From DATJKD01 sp963834855 (GTDB taxonomy: Bacteria > Pseudomonadota > Gammaproteobacteria > Steroidobacterales > Steroidobacteraceae): a DNA stretch of 64,000 nucleotides. The position numbers and the translations under genes are program-made. The notes beneath the pieces are model-generated. The model ran no database searches. It was not told the DNA's origin and worked only from the letters and a program-made list of their open reading frames with translations. Below, piece after piece: positions 51,610 to 62,178 of the stretch. The stretch lies in the NCBI GenBank assembly GCA_963834855.1, contig CAWIDH010000034.1, forward strand, positions 1 to 64,000. The letters are read 5' to 3'. The stretch's first letter is position 1. Every line of letters starts with the position of its first letter.

Positions 51610-54600
51610 ATGAGTTCGCGCGTGGCAGACGCGCGGCTGGCGTTTCGCCATCGATCGGGGCGGCACCTTCACGGACGTCGTGGGCCTGAGCCCGGCTGGC
51701 GCGCGCTACACGCACAAGCTGCTGTCGCGCGATCCGCTGCACGCGGGCGACCCGGCCGTCCGTGGCATCGACGTCGTGCTCGCCGCGCACGCCGCACCCG
51801 GCCACCCGCCCGTCGTGGAGTCCGTGCGGCTCGGCACCACCGTCGCGACGAACGCGCTGCTCGAGCGCAAGGGCGAGCCCGTGCTGCTGGTCACGACGCG
51901 CGGTTTTGGCGACGCGCTGCGCATCGGCTACCAGAACCGGCCCGACATCTTCGCCCGGGACATACGGCTGCCACCCTTGCTGTACACCGCCGTCGTGGAA
52001 GCCGACGAGCGCGTCGATGCCGCCGGACGGGCGCTGACACCGCTCGACGAGTCGCGGCTGCGCGAGGACCTCGCCGCAGCTCGCGCGCGTGGGCTGCGAT
52101 CCGCCGCGATCGTGTTCGTGCACGGCTTCCGGCACCCGCAGCACGAGCGGTGCGCGGCGGCGGTCGCGCGTGCCGTCGGCTTCGAGGAAGTCATCGCCTC
52201 GCACGAGGCCGCCGCGCTGATCGGCCTGGTGGCGCGCGGCGACACCACGGTGGCCGATGCCTACCTGTCACCGCTCTTGTTGCGCTACGTGCGGGCGTTC
52301 TGCGACGAGCTCGCCGCGCGATACCCGGGCGCGCGGGCCGAGTTCATGCAGAGCAGCGGCGGCCTGGTCGATGCGGAGGGCTTTCGCGGCATCAACGCCG
52401 TGTTGTCCGGGCCCGCGGGCGGGGTCGTGGGCATGATCGACGCCGGCGCGGACGACCGGCGCAGGCGAATCATCGGGCTCGACATGGGCGGCACCTCCAC
52501 CGACCTGAGCCTCTATGCGGGCGAGCTGCCGCGCCGCTATCTCACGGAGATCGACGGCGTGCGGCTGCAGGCACCGATGATGGACATCCACACGATTGCG
52601 GCCGGCGGCGGCTCGATCGCGCGCTACGCCGATGGGCGGCTGCAGGTCGGGCCGGAATCCGCCGGCGCGGACCCCGGTCCCGCCTGCTACCGACGCGGCG
52701 GACCGGCGACGATCACCGACTGCAACCTCGTGCTCGGGCGCATCCAGCCGCACTGGTTCCCGTGCGTCTTCGGGCCGCGCGGCGAGGACCCGCTGGATGT
52801 CGAAGCCTCGCGACGACGCCTGGCCGCGATCGCGGCGTCCGTCGCCACCGCCACGGACGAGCCGCTCAGCATCGAAGCGCTGGCAACGGACTTCCTCGAC
52901 GTGGCCGTCGCACGCATGAGCTACGCCGTGCGCGAGCTCGCGCTGCGCCAGGGCCACGACCCGACGGCCTTCGCACTGCTGTGCTTCGGCGGGGCAGCCG
53001 GGCAGCACGCCTGCGCCGTCGCCGACGCGCTCGGCTGCCGCGAGATCGTGCTGCCGGCGCTCGCGGGCGTGCTCTCGGCGTGGGGCATCGCGCGAGCGCA
53101 ACCGCGCTGCATCCGGCGGCGCAGCGTGGAGACCGAGCTCGAGGAGTGGTGCCGGCAGGACGCGGAGCCGGCGTTCGACGCGCTCGCGCGACAGGCGATC
53201 GAGGAGCTGGTGCGCCAGGGTGTTGCCGCCGATGCGATCGAGCAGCGCCGGACCGCGCAGCTGCGTCTCGCCGGATCCGACTCCGCGCTCGAGGTCGCGT
53301 GGGGGCGGAGCGATCCGATGCGCGCGGAGTTTGCGGCGTCCTACCGGCGCACCTACGGTTTCCTCGAGGAGACCCAGGCGCTCATCGTCGCGGCGATCTC
53401 TGTGGAAGCTTCGGCGCGGCCCGCGGCCGAGGTTACGGCGACTTCGGCGCCTCGCCAGCCGGGGGTTGCGCCCGAGACGGTCCGCGCCTGGGTCGACGGC
53501 GGGTGGCAGACGGTGCCGCTGCACCCGCGCGGCGCGCTCGAACCCGGCGCGCGAATCGCGGGCCCGGCGCTCGTCGCCGAGGATGGTGCCACGAGCTGGG
53601 TCGCGCCTGGCTGGTCCGGCTCGATCGCGGGCGACGGCAACCTCGTCCTCGAGCGCGGCGGCCATGCGCGCCCGCCGGCCGCGGGTCCGGCGGCCGACCC
53701 GACGCGGCTCGAGATAATGAACGGGCTCTTCATGCACGTCGCCGAACAGATGGGCGTCGTGCTGCAGCAGACGGCGAGCTCGGTCAACATCAAGGAACGG
53801 CTCGATTTCTCCTGCGCGATCTTCGACGCGCAGGCGCAGCTCGTCGCGAACGCGCCGCACATGCCCGTGCACCTCGGCTCGATGGGCGCGAGCGTCACTG
53901 CCGTCGTCGCGGCCCACGGCGGCGATCTGCGGCCGGGCGACGCCTATCTCGTCAACTCACCCTACGACGGCGGCACGCACCTCCCGGACATGACCGTCGT
54001 GACGCCGGTGTTCGATGAGCGCGAGGGTCGACTGCGCTTCTTCACTGCGTCGCGAGCCCACCACGCGGACGTCGGCGGTCTCACGCCCGGTTCGATGCCC
54101 CCCGACAGCCGCCGCATCGAGGACGAAGGCGTGCTGGTGCCGGCGACGCGCATCGTGCGCGACGAGGTCCTGGACGAGGCCTTGCTCAGGCATCTCCTCG
54201 GCGGAGGTCGCCACCCGGCGCGCAACCCCGCGCTGAACCTCGCGGACCTGCGCGCTCAACTCGCCGCGAACGCCCGCGGCATCCGCGAGCTCGGACGCGC
54301 GGCCGCGGAACTCGGGCTCGACGAGCTCCTCGCCGACATGGGTCACGTGCAGGACAACGCCGAAGCCTGCGCCCGGCGCGCGATCCGTCGGCTCTCCGAC
54401 GGTGCTTTCCGCTACGAGCTCGACAACGGCCAGGCCATCGAGGTCGCTATCCGGGTCGATCGCGCGGCGGGCGCGGCCACGGTGGACTTCACCGGCACCT
54501 CCGCGCAGCAGGACAACAACTTCAACGCACCGCGTGCCGTGACGGTGGCGGCGGTCCTGTACGTGTTCCGTACGTTGATCGAGGAGCCGATACCGCTCAA

Positions 54601-55237
54601 TGCCGGCTGCCTCCGACCGCTCACCATCATCGTGCCGCCGGGGTCGATGCTCGATCCGCAATGGCCCTCAGCCGTCGTCGCGGGCAACGTCGAGACCTCG
54701 CAGTGCATCGTCGACGCGCTCTACGGCGCGCTCGGGCTGCAGGCGGCCTCGCAGGGCACGATGAACAACTTCACGTTCGGCAACGAGCGTTACCAGTACT
54801 ACGAGACGATCGGCGGCGGCGCGGGCGCAGGGCCCGGCTACAGCGGCGCGAGCGGCGTGCAGACGCACATGACCAACTCACGGCTCACCGACCCCGAGGT
54901 CCTCGAGAGCCGCTTTCCCGTGCTGCTGCGGCGGTTCGCCATACGCGCAGGCTCGGGAGGTCACGGCGCGCAGCGCGGGGGCGACGGACTCGTGCGGCAG
55001 ATCGAGTTCCGCGAGCCGATGACCGCCGCCATCCTGTCCAACCATCGTCGCATCGCGCCTTTCGGTGCCGGCGGCGGCCGGCCCGGTGCACCGGGCGTCA
55101 ACCGCCTGCTGCGCCGCGACGGCCGTTCAGAGCGGCTGGCCGCGACCGCCGAAATCGCTGTAGAACCGGGCGATGTCATCTCGATCGAGACCCCCGGGGG
55201 CGGCGGCTTCGGACACCCGGAGGACGAGCGTCGTTGA
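51610..55237 (+). CDS. fused 5-oxoprolinase / hydantoinase A-B, N-terminal frameshift
   Basis: ATP-dependent cyclic-amide hydrolase, both halves in one chain of about 1,200 aa. HyuA half: FAIDRGGTFTDVVGLSPAG (phosphate loop), GLDMGGTSTDLSLY, HTIAAGGGSIARY. HyuB half begins near residue 680 (IMNGLFMHVAEQMGVVLQQT) and ends PGDVISIETPGGGGFGHP. The open frame only reaches back to 51611 without a start codon before GTG 51680, while ATG 51610 with the usual N-terminus lies in another frame. One extra base in GCGCGGC (51631-51637) explains this; deleting it joins MSSRVADA to GWRFAIDRGG. The 3' end overlaps the convergent sheath gene. Confidence 0.88.
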
Positions 55238-57211
55238 ATCCGCGTCCGGGCCGGCCGGCTGGGTCGGCAGCGCATTGACCTGGGTCGTCGAGTTCGCGTC
55301 GAAGCCGGGCTCGGGAAATTCGGGCGCCGGCGTCGCGACCAGCGTCGTCCCATCCTCGTCGCTCGTCGCCTCCTCGTCCCTCCCTGCGCCGTCGTCGGCC
55401 GCGTCGTCCCCGGCGCGGGGCGGCGGCAGAACCTGCAGCGGCGTATCGGTGCCTGGAGTGCGCTCGATCACGCCGGTCCAGCCTTCCGGAATCGTTCCCC
55501 GCGGCTGGGTCGCGTCGAGATCGATCGCGGTCGCGTCGCGCTCGTCCGGCTGCGCGACCCGATCGATCACCGCCGCAGCGGACTCGTCCGGCTCGGCAAT
55601 CAGGTCGATCTCCGCCTCGTCCTCTGCCGCAATGGTGAGCCGCATGCCCGCCGGCAGCAGGTTGGTGCGCACCGGTCGCACCCGGCTGCCCTGCGGCCCG
55701 TGGGTGATCAGGAAGGAGCGGAATTCACGCGGCCTCGCGGTGCGCACGCTCACGAGCAGGTGCACCTGGCCGAGAGCCAGATCTTCCTCCGTGTTGAGCC
55801 GGTCGTCGCAGACTACCTGAAAGCCTTCCTCGGCCGGGCCGCCACCAAACAGGCCCGCGTCCGCGAGCGGCTTCAGGAACGCCTCCGCCTGGCCGCGCAC
55901 GCGCGACCAGGCATTGCGATCACGCACGTCGTACAACACCCAGCGTGTACCACGCTCGAGACTGTTCATCAGCTGCAGCCAGCGGCGGCGCGCCGTCAGC
56001 CACCCGCCGTCCATGGTGGCCGCGGCCCCCTGCGCCAGCGTTCGCAGCAGCAGCGGACGCGGATTCGCCGCGCGCAGCGACTGCAGCGGATTGATCCCGT
56101 GCATCGCGAGCCGCACCCGCTCCACGTCATTCAGCATGCGGACCGGACGCGTGCCCGGGCGCAGGAGGATCTCTTCGTCCGGACCCGGCTGCCACCACGG
56201 CCGCTGCTCCTCGAGCCGCGCCAGTGCGCCGGCCACCGCGCCGCAATTTGCAAACGTCTCATACCGTCCGCGCAGGCGGTCGTAGGCGAGTACCCGTGGA
56301 AAGCACATCAGCGCGTCCTCGGTCTGGAACGCGAGTTCGCGCATGCCGGAGAGCGCCTGGCCGGCGTCGGCCCACTCCGCCGGCGGGTCCACGATGAGAA
56401 GCGCACGCAGCTCGCGGCACAGCTTCGATGCGACCACGAGCACGCTCGGCCCGAGGTCGCGCTCCCGGGTGAGCGGGGGGATGCAGAGGAAATTGACGAA
56501 GTCCGTGCCGCGAAGCGCGAACAGGCCCGTGCCGCGCTGTTGCGACCCGATGACGTCGTAGTCCGTGATCGGCGATCCGTCGTCACCGTCGGGGTTGGAG
56601 TCGATGTAGCCGATCGGATGGCGCGAACCGGGCCGGAACGTGCGATCCGCTCGCCGCGACGGCACCCGCCCGCGGACCCGGACCATCGCCGACTCCTGCA
56701 GCGCGGTCGCCACGAAGCGCGCGGTGTCCGGCTCGACGGACACGCGGCGGAAGATCTCCTGGTCCTCGATGTGCTCGGACCCCGCCGCGCGCAACCGCTG
56801 CACGACCAGGTTGAAGCGCTTTTCCTCGGACGCGCCGATGTTGTCGTAGTCGATCGATGCGCGCAGTGCCTCACGCGAGCCCGGGCTCAGGGCCTCGAGC
56901 GTCAGCGTTTCCGCGCCGCAGGGCAGCGAGATCGTGGCCGGCGCACCACCGTTGATGACGCGTACGACGACGGCCTGCCGGCCGCCGTTCTCGAAGTACT
57001 GCTCGACCGCGTACGAAAGAGTGCTCGGCTGCCACAAGCCGCCGAACACCTGCTGGTAGTCCGAGTAGCTCCCGAGGAGGACCGACTGGTTGACGGGGCC
57101 GCGCACGGTTCGGCCGACGAAGGCGGTGACGGCGCCTGGCAGGCGGGTGATGGGCTGGTCCGCGCCCGGTCCCTCCGCCACGACGAAGTTCTGCGACCTC
57201 GATTCAGGCAA
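55127..57211 (-). CDS. orphan contractile-tail sheath-like protein
   Basis: 694 aa, TTG start (MPESRSQNFVVAEG) with GGGGGTGG upstream. The N-terminal part matches tail-sheath proteins of myophages and related contractile systems: TRLPGAVTAFVGRTVRGPVN, SYSDYQQVFGGLWQPSTLSY, YFENGGRQAVVVRVINGG. The sheath core continues to about residue 510 (WVLYDVRDRNAWSRVRGQAE, LLVSVRTARPREFRSFLI). The last 180 residues are acidic, with a twice-repeated STT(Q/L)V motif. No tube, baseplate, spike or AAA+ gene is nearby. The final 37 codons are antisense to the oxoprolinase gene. Confidence 0.85.
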   Translation of the reverse strand: MPESRSQNFVVAEGPGADQPITRLPGAVTAFVGRTVRGPVNQSVLLGSYSDYQQVFGGLWQPSTLSYAVEQYFENGGRQAVVVRVINGGAPATISLPCGAETLTLEALSPGSREALRASIDYDNIGASEEKRFNLVVQRLRAAGSEHIEDQEIFRRVSVEPDTARFVATALQESAMVRVRGRVPSRRADRTFRPGSRHPIGYIDSNPDGDDGSPITDYDVIGSQQRGTGLFALRGTDFVNFLCIPPLTRERDLGPSVLVVASKLCRELRALLIVDPPAEWADAGQALSGMRELAFQTEDALMCFPRVLAYDRLRGRYETFANCGAVAGALARLEEQRPWWQPGPDEEILLRPGTRPVRMLNDVERVRLAMHGINPLQSLRAANPRPLLLRTLAQGAAATMDGGWLTARRRWLQLMNSLERGTRWVLYDVRDRNAWSRVRGQAEAFLKPLADAGLFGGGPAEEGFQVVCDDRLNTEEDLALGQVHLLVSVRTARPREFRSFLITHGPQGSRVRPVRTNLLPAGMRLTIAAEDEAEIDLIAEPDESAAAVIDRVAQPDERDATAIDLDATQPRGTIPEGWTGVIERTPGTDTPLQVLPPPRAGDDAADDGAGRDEEATSDEDGTTLVATPAPEFPEPGFDANSTTQVNALPTQPAGPDADSTTLVLRVSEAAAPGGLDRDDIARFYSDFGGRGQPL

Positions 57212-57283
57212 TCAGCCACCCCCGCTGGCGGCTACGGTAGCACATGTAGTTGTTGTCGCGACCGCGGATCCGCGCGGTGACCT

Positions 57284-57979
<696 letters not shown>

Positions 57980-58047
57980 GCCACTCCCCCCGAGGGCGCC
58001 GCGGCGCCGGACAAGAGATCGGCGATTCTAGCAGGCGCCTTGCGGGC

Positions 58048-59235
58048 TCAGGCCCGCACGCGAAGGGGATCCGCCCGTCGTCGCGTCGGCGTCGGCAATG
58101 ACTCGTACAGCTCGACCAGCCGACGGGCGACCGTACGCGTGTCCCACTCCGCGGCGAACGCAGGCCCGGCTTCGGCCATTCGGGCGCGACGCGCCGGGTC
58201 GCGCATCAGGTCGGCCACGACCGTCGCGAAGCCGGCCGGGTCGTCGGGCGCGGCGCAGGCGCCGCGTTGCGGCAGGACGATCTCGCGCGTGCCGAGCTCG
58301 GCCAATGCAACTACGGGCACACCCAGCGCGAGCGCCTCGAGCAGCACCAGGCCCTGGGTCTCCGTGCGGGAGGCGAAGACGAACAGGTCGCCGGCGGCGT
58401 AGCAGTCCTGCAGCTCGCCATCGCGCCGCAGGTAGCCGACGAACAGCGTCGCGTCCTCGACGCCCAGTTCCCGCGCGCGCCGGCGCAGGCTCGGCACCGC
58501 AGGTCCCTCGCCTGCGATGGCGAGCAGCACGCCGGGCAGGTGCTGTCGCAGCGCGACCAGCATCTCGAGCAGGAAGTCGATGTTCTTCTCGTACGCAACG
58601 CGCCCGACGTACACGAGCAGCGGCCGGTCGACGGGGATGGCGTGCCGGCGACGGAACGCGTCGCCGTCGCCGCGGGCGAACTCGCGCAGGTCGATGCCCG
58701 TCGGCAGCACCCGCACTGGCCGGTCGACACCGTGCTGCCTGAGCACCAGCTCCATCGCCGGCGACGGGACTATGACCAGGTCCACGGCACCGCATTGCCT
58801 GCGGCTGATCACGCGCGCCGCGGCCCGCGACAGCCCGGCGGGCAGAAATGGCACGTAGTGCTGGAAGTACTCCTCGAAGTGAGTGTGATACGTCTCCACC
58901 ACGGGCAGCTCGTTCCGTCGCGCCCAGGGCACACCGACCGCATGCGCGACGAAGGGCGTCTGAATGTGGACGATGTCGATGCCGTCAGGATCGATGTCCT
59001 CGAGCGCGCGCCGCAGCGACCCTCGGCGCATCAGGCGATCCTCGGGGTCCATGGGGACCCGGCGGGCGCTGACCCGATGCACGCCCGGGGCTGGCGGATC
59101 GTCGTCTCCGTAGCGCGGAGCGACCAGTGTGCAGACGTGCCGCTCGCTTTCGAGGCTGCCGCGAAACGTGGCAATGGACGTCGAGACACCGTTGACGCGC
59201 GGGAAAAACACGTCCGAAATCATAAGGATATGCAC
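58048..59235 (-). CDS. glycosyltransferase family 4 (GT-B)
   Basis: 395 aa. N-terminal half: ILMISDVFFPRVNGVSTSIA, then VHIQTPFVAHAVGV and VVETYHTHFEEYFQHYVPFL. C-terminal half: RPLLVYVGRVAYEKNIDFLL and the nucleotide-sugar site ASRTETQGLVLLEALALGVP. Resembles enzymes that glycosylate diacylglycerol or phosphatidylinositol; the acceptor here is unknown. Alone between the rhomboid and Rieske genes. Confidence 0.92.
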   Translation of the reverse strand: MHILMISDVFFPRVNGVSTSIATFRGSLESERHVCTLVAPRYGDDDPPAPGVHRVSARRVPMDPEDRLMRRGSLRRALEDIDPDGIDIVHIQTPFVAHAVGVPWARRNELPVVETYHTHFEEYFQHYVPFLPAGLSRAAARVISRRQCGAVDLVIVPSPAMELVLRQHGVDRPVRVLPTGIDLREFARGDGDAFRRRHAIPVDRPLLVYVGRVAYEKNIDFLLEMLVALRQHLPGVLLAIAGEGPAVPSLRRRARELGVEDATLFVGYLRRDGELQDCYAAGDLFVFASRTETQGLVLLEALALGVPVVALAELGTREIVLPQRGACAAPDDPAGFATVVADLMRDPARRARMAEAGPAFAAEWDTRTVARRLVELYESLPTPTRRRADPLRVRA

Positions 59236-59287
59236 GTCTTACCCCGCTCTGCGACCGCCAGCCTGCCCGCTCGCCGTGACGGTACGG

Positions 59288-60430
59288 TTACAGGAGCGTC
59301 GCATGATCGACGCGGGCCGCCTCACTCGAGGAGTCGCCGCCCGGCATCAAGGAGCGCAGGCGTCCGACGTGCCAGCGCACACCGGGATCGTCGGCGGCGA
59401 GCGGACCGGGCCGATAGTCGCCGGTCTCGATGCCCGCCTGCATCCGCTCGGCCGTCCGCCGGTCAGCGGCCGCGAACCGCCGGCGGACACGCCGATTGAG
59501 GTAGCGCGCGAGCCGCGCGTCACGCGCCGCACCGGGCAACGCGTACGTGGTCTCGCGGACCAGGGTCTCGCCGGGTGCCAGGGGCAGGATTTGCAGCACC
59601 GCCAGCTGATCGGGATACGCATCAAGGACGAGATTCGGCCAGAGCAGGTAGCGGCACCACAGTCGTCGCCGCGGCGGGGGCAGGTGCAACTGCTCCGGCA
59701 GCCAGCGGTCATAGGCGCGCAGCGACCACGCCGCCGCGTCGCGCGAGGCGATCTCCCCGGCGATCCGCAGCACTTCACTGCGCCTGTGAAAACTGTGGAT
59801 GCACGGCTCCGCGAAACGCGGCGCGGGTTGCGCCACGGACGCGCGGTGCGATTCGAGCGCCTGCTGGCAGATGAGCTTCCAGTTGGCGCGACGCCGCTCG
59901 GCCCGGGGCTCCATGAGACGGCGCATTGCATCGAGCCGATACGGTTCGAGCTCCGAGCGGCACTCCTCGACTCGCGCCGCGAGCGGCGCCACCGGGCGCT
60001 CGAAGGCCGCGAACACGAATCCCAGCGCAGTTTCGACGGCGACCGGCGCCAGGCCGAGCGCGGCGCGATCGAGCCCGGCGTACTGCGATTCGCGTGGCAC
60101 GTGCGCAAGCGCCCCCGTGCCGTCGTACTCCCAGCCGTGGCTCGGGCAGCGGATCCGTCCGTCGATACAGAAGGCGAGACCCGTGGCCGCATCGCCGTCG
60201 ATCAGCCGCGAACCGCGATGCCGGCAGCCGTTGCGAAAGCCACGGATCGTGCCGTCCGGCCCGCGCAGCAGCAGCGCCGAGCGGCCGAGGAAATCGAAGC
60301 GGATCGCGGTTCCAGGCGCCGGCAGGTCCGCGACGTGGCAGACGAGCTGCCAGCTCGGCAGCAGTACGCGCTCCTGCTCGCGCGCGAAGAATCCCGCGTC
60401 GGTGAAGCAGGGCGCGGGCAGGCCCTGCAT
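59288..60430 (-). CDS. Rieske oxygenase alpha-subunit-like protein, atypical iron site
   Basis: 380 aa. The Rieske [2Fe-2S] ligands are complete: C69 and H71 (NGCRHRGSRL), C95 and H98 (IRCPSHGWEYDG). The catalytic domain follows with NWKLICQQALESHRASVAQ; the canonical pattern is acid-x2-His-x4-His, but here H195 is followed by Ala at the second His position and the acidic residue is displaced. A later WPNLVLDAYPDQL supplies the usual Asp. The mononuclear iron site therefore looks damaged or altered. No ferredoxin or reductase gene nearby. Confidence 0.82.
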   Translation of the reverse strand: MQGLPAPCFTDAGFFAREQERVLLPSWQLVCHVADLPAPGTAIRFDFLGRSALLLRGPDGTIRGFRNGCRHRGSRLIDGDAATGLAFCIDGRIRCPSHGWEYDGTGALAHVPRESQYAGLDRAALGLAPVAVETALGFVFAAFERPVAPLAARVEECRSELEPYRLDAMRRLMEPRAERRRANWKLICQQALESHRASVAQPAPRFAEPCIHSFHRRSEVLRIAGEIASRDAAAWSLRAYDRWLPEQLHLPPPRRRLWCRYLLWPNLVLDAYPDQLAVLQILPLAPGETLVRETTYALPGAARDARLARYLNRRVRRRFAAADRRTAERMQAGIETGDYRPGPLAADDPGVRWHVGRLRSLMPGGDSSSEAARVDHATLL

Positions 60431-60465
60431 GGACGGTGCGGACGTCGTGCCCGTCTCGGCGTTGA

Positions 60466-60723
60466 TCAGCGTCCGCCCTGCTCGCCCGACGTCGCCACCG
60501 GCTCGCGCGCGGACTCGGGCGGCGCCTCGTCCTGGCCGTCCCAGTTCGCACCCTCGGGCAGTTCGTTCTCGACCAGCCGCGAGGCCGCGACGTAGCCGTC
60601 ATAGCTCAGGCCGCGTGACACGGGCACCGCAACGCCGCGCTGGTCGTTGACCACCTGCTCGGTGAGAGCGGCGTCGATCCGGCCGCCGTGGGGCTTCGCG
60701 CGCTGCCACATGCGGCTCAGCAT
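60466..60723 (-). CDS. small hypothetical protein
   Basis: 85 aa, start MLSRMWQRAKPHGGRID. No domain recognised. The first half is ordered-looking (LTEQVVNDQRGVAVPVSRGL, YDGYVAASRLVENELPEG); the end is acidic and disordered. It is 22 bp downstream of the L,D-transpeptidase gene and probably in its transcript. Confidence 0.5.
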   Translation of the reverse strand: MLSRMWQRAKPHGGRIDAALTEQVVNDQRGVAVPVSRGLSYDGYVAASRLVENELPEGANWDGQDEAPPESAREPVATSGEQGGR

Positions 60724-60745
60724 CGACTCCTTGAATACCGGCTTC

Positions 60746-61651
60746 TTACCGGCCGCCTCGTCCTCTTCCGTCTTCGAGGTGCGGCGTATACGACTGCACG
60801 TACAGGCTGTCGCCCTGCCAGCGATAGAGCAACGGCTGGTTTACGACCGTGACTTTCGTGCCGACCGGGATGCCGTCGAAGATGGAGGCGATGTCCTCGG
60901 GATACATGCGGATGCAGCCGTGGCTCGCGCGCAAGCCCACGCCGGCCGGCTTGTTCGTGCCGTGGATCAGGTAGCTGGGCCAGCCCAGGTTCATCGCATA
61001 GGCGCCGAGCGGATTGTCGGGGCCCGGCGGCACCTGTGGCGGGAGGATGTCGCCTTCGGCCTCATGTTCCTTGCGCACCGACTCCGGCGGCGTCCAGTAC
61101 GGGTCCTTGCGCTTCGAGACGATCTTCGTCGAGCCAATCGGCGTCGCCCAGCCGATCTTGCCGATCCCGAGCGGGAAGGTCATGACGACCCGCTGCTCGC
61201 CCTTGTTCGGCTTCGGGAAATAGAACATCCGCAGCGCGGCGACGTTGATCACGAGACCCTCGGCCGGCGCATCGGGCAGCACGAACTGCGTCGGCAGCAC
61301 GATCCGCGTCCCCTCGCCCGGCAACCACGGGTCTACGCCCGGGTTGGCGCGCACGACCTCGTCGAAGCCGAGGTTGAACCTGCGAGCGATGTCGGGGAGC
61401 GTGTCCTCGTGGCGGGAGTGCGTCACCTGCAACACGCCCACGACGCCGACCGTTTTCGGGTCATACGGGAAGGTGTGAGTCGCGATCGGCGGCAGGCCCG
61501 CGGGCCTCGCCTTCGCCGCCGGCGGCGCCTTGGCCGGACGCTCCTGCGGGACGAACACGCTGCAGCCACCGGCGGCGAGCAGCGCCGCTGCACAGGCGAC
61601 CCGCCACGGCGTCGCAAGCCGCGTCGGCGGACTGGCCAGGGTCTCCCTCAT
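60746..61651 (-). CDS. L,D-transpeptidase (YkuD) lipoprotein with LysM
   Basis: 301 aa from MRETLASPPTRLATPW. Lipobox AAGGC-S near residue 25, then a Pro-rich linker. A LysM-like module (HEDTLPDIARRFNLGFDEVV, ANPGVDPWLPGEG) at about 75-120 and the YkuD domain with HGTNKPAGVGLRASHGCIRM, holding the catalytic His and Cys. Makes 3-3 peptidoglycan crosslinks or attaches lipoprotein to the wall. Confidence 0.94.
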   Translation of the reverse strand: MRETLASPPTRLATPWRVACAAALLAAGGCSVFVPQERPAKAPPAAKARPAGLPPIATHTFPYDPKTVGVVGVLQVTHSRHEDTLPDIARRFNLGFDEVVRANPGVDPWLPGEGTRIVLPTQFVLPDAPAEGLVINVAALRMFYFPKPNKGEQRVVMTFPLGIGKIGWATPIGSTKIVSKRKDPYWTPPESVRKEHEAEGDILPPQVPPGPDNPLGAYAMNLGWPSYLIHGTNKPAGVGLRASHGCIRMYPEDIASIFDGIPVGTKVTVVNQPLLYRWQGDSLYVQSYTPHLEDGRGRGGR

Positions 61652-61670
61652 GTCGCTCGTCTCCTCCGGT

Positions 61671-62174
61671 CTACAGCAACGCGGGACGGTTCGGCAGCTC
61701 GTCCCGATCCCGGCCACCGGGTCGCTGCGGGTAGTGTGCAGCGATGAGCTGTCCGACCTCCTTGACGCCGGTCACAGCCCCCTGCTGGAAGTGGCCGGAC
61801 CGGAAATGCTGCTCCATATCATGGCAGATCGCGGTCCACTGGTCCCCGCGGACCCGCAGGTTGAATCCCCGGTCTGCGACGATCTCGACGTCGTGGTCGG
61901 CGAGCAGGACATAGATGAGCACGCCGTTGTTCGCGTCGGTGTCCCAGACGCCCAGCGCCGCAAAGACTTCGAGTGCGCGCTCGCGCGGTGTCTTGCCGTG
62001 CCACACCTCGCCAGGCTCGAGCGCCATTTCGATCGCGAAGCGGATCTCCCCGGTGTGCTCCCGCTCGGACTCGTCGATCGCCAGCTCGATCGCATCGAGC
62101 GCCGCTGGCGGGAAGGCGCTGTGCAGCGTGCGTTGCGTCGCGAACACGTGGCGGAACCAGCGCCCCCAGTCCAT
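61671..62174 (-). CDS. TPM-domain protein (short form)
   Basis: 167 aa, start MDWGRWFRHVFATQR. TPM domain with EREHTGEIRFAIEMALEP, ALGVWDTDANNGVLIYVLLA, DHDVEIVADRGFNLRV and DMEQHFRSGHFQQGAV. No signal peptide. Always paired with a longer TPM gene and lemA in this family. Role unknown; 4 bp after the longer TPM gene. Confidence 0.88.
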   Translation of the reverse strand: MDWGRWFRHVFATQRTLHSAFPPAALDAIELAIDESEREHTGEIRFAIEMALEPGEVWHGKTPRERALEVFAALGVWDTDANNGVLIYVLLADHDVEIVADRGFNLRVRGDQWTAICHDMEQHFRSGHFQQGAVTGVKEVGQLIAAHYPQRPGGRDRDELPNRPALL

Positions 62175-62178
62175 GGCC

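Noticed and set aside
55127..57211. Prophage or tailocin around the sheath gene
   Set aside because: No integrase, capsid, portal, tube, baseplate or lysis gene is present on either side, and the neighbours are metabolic genes.
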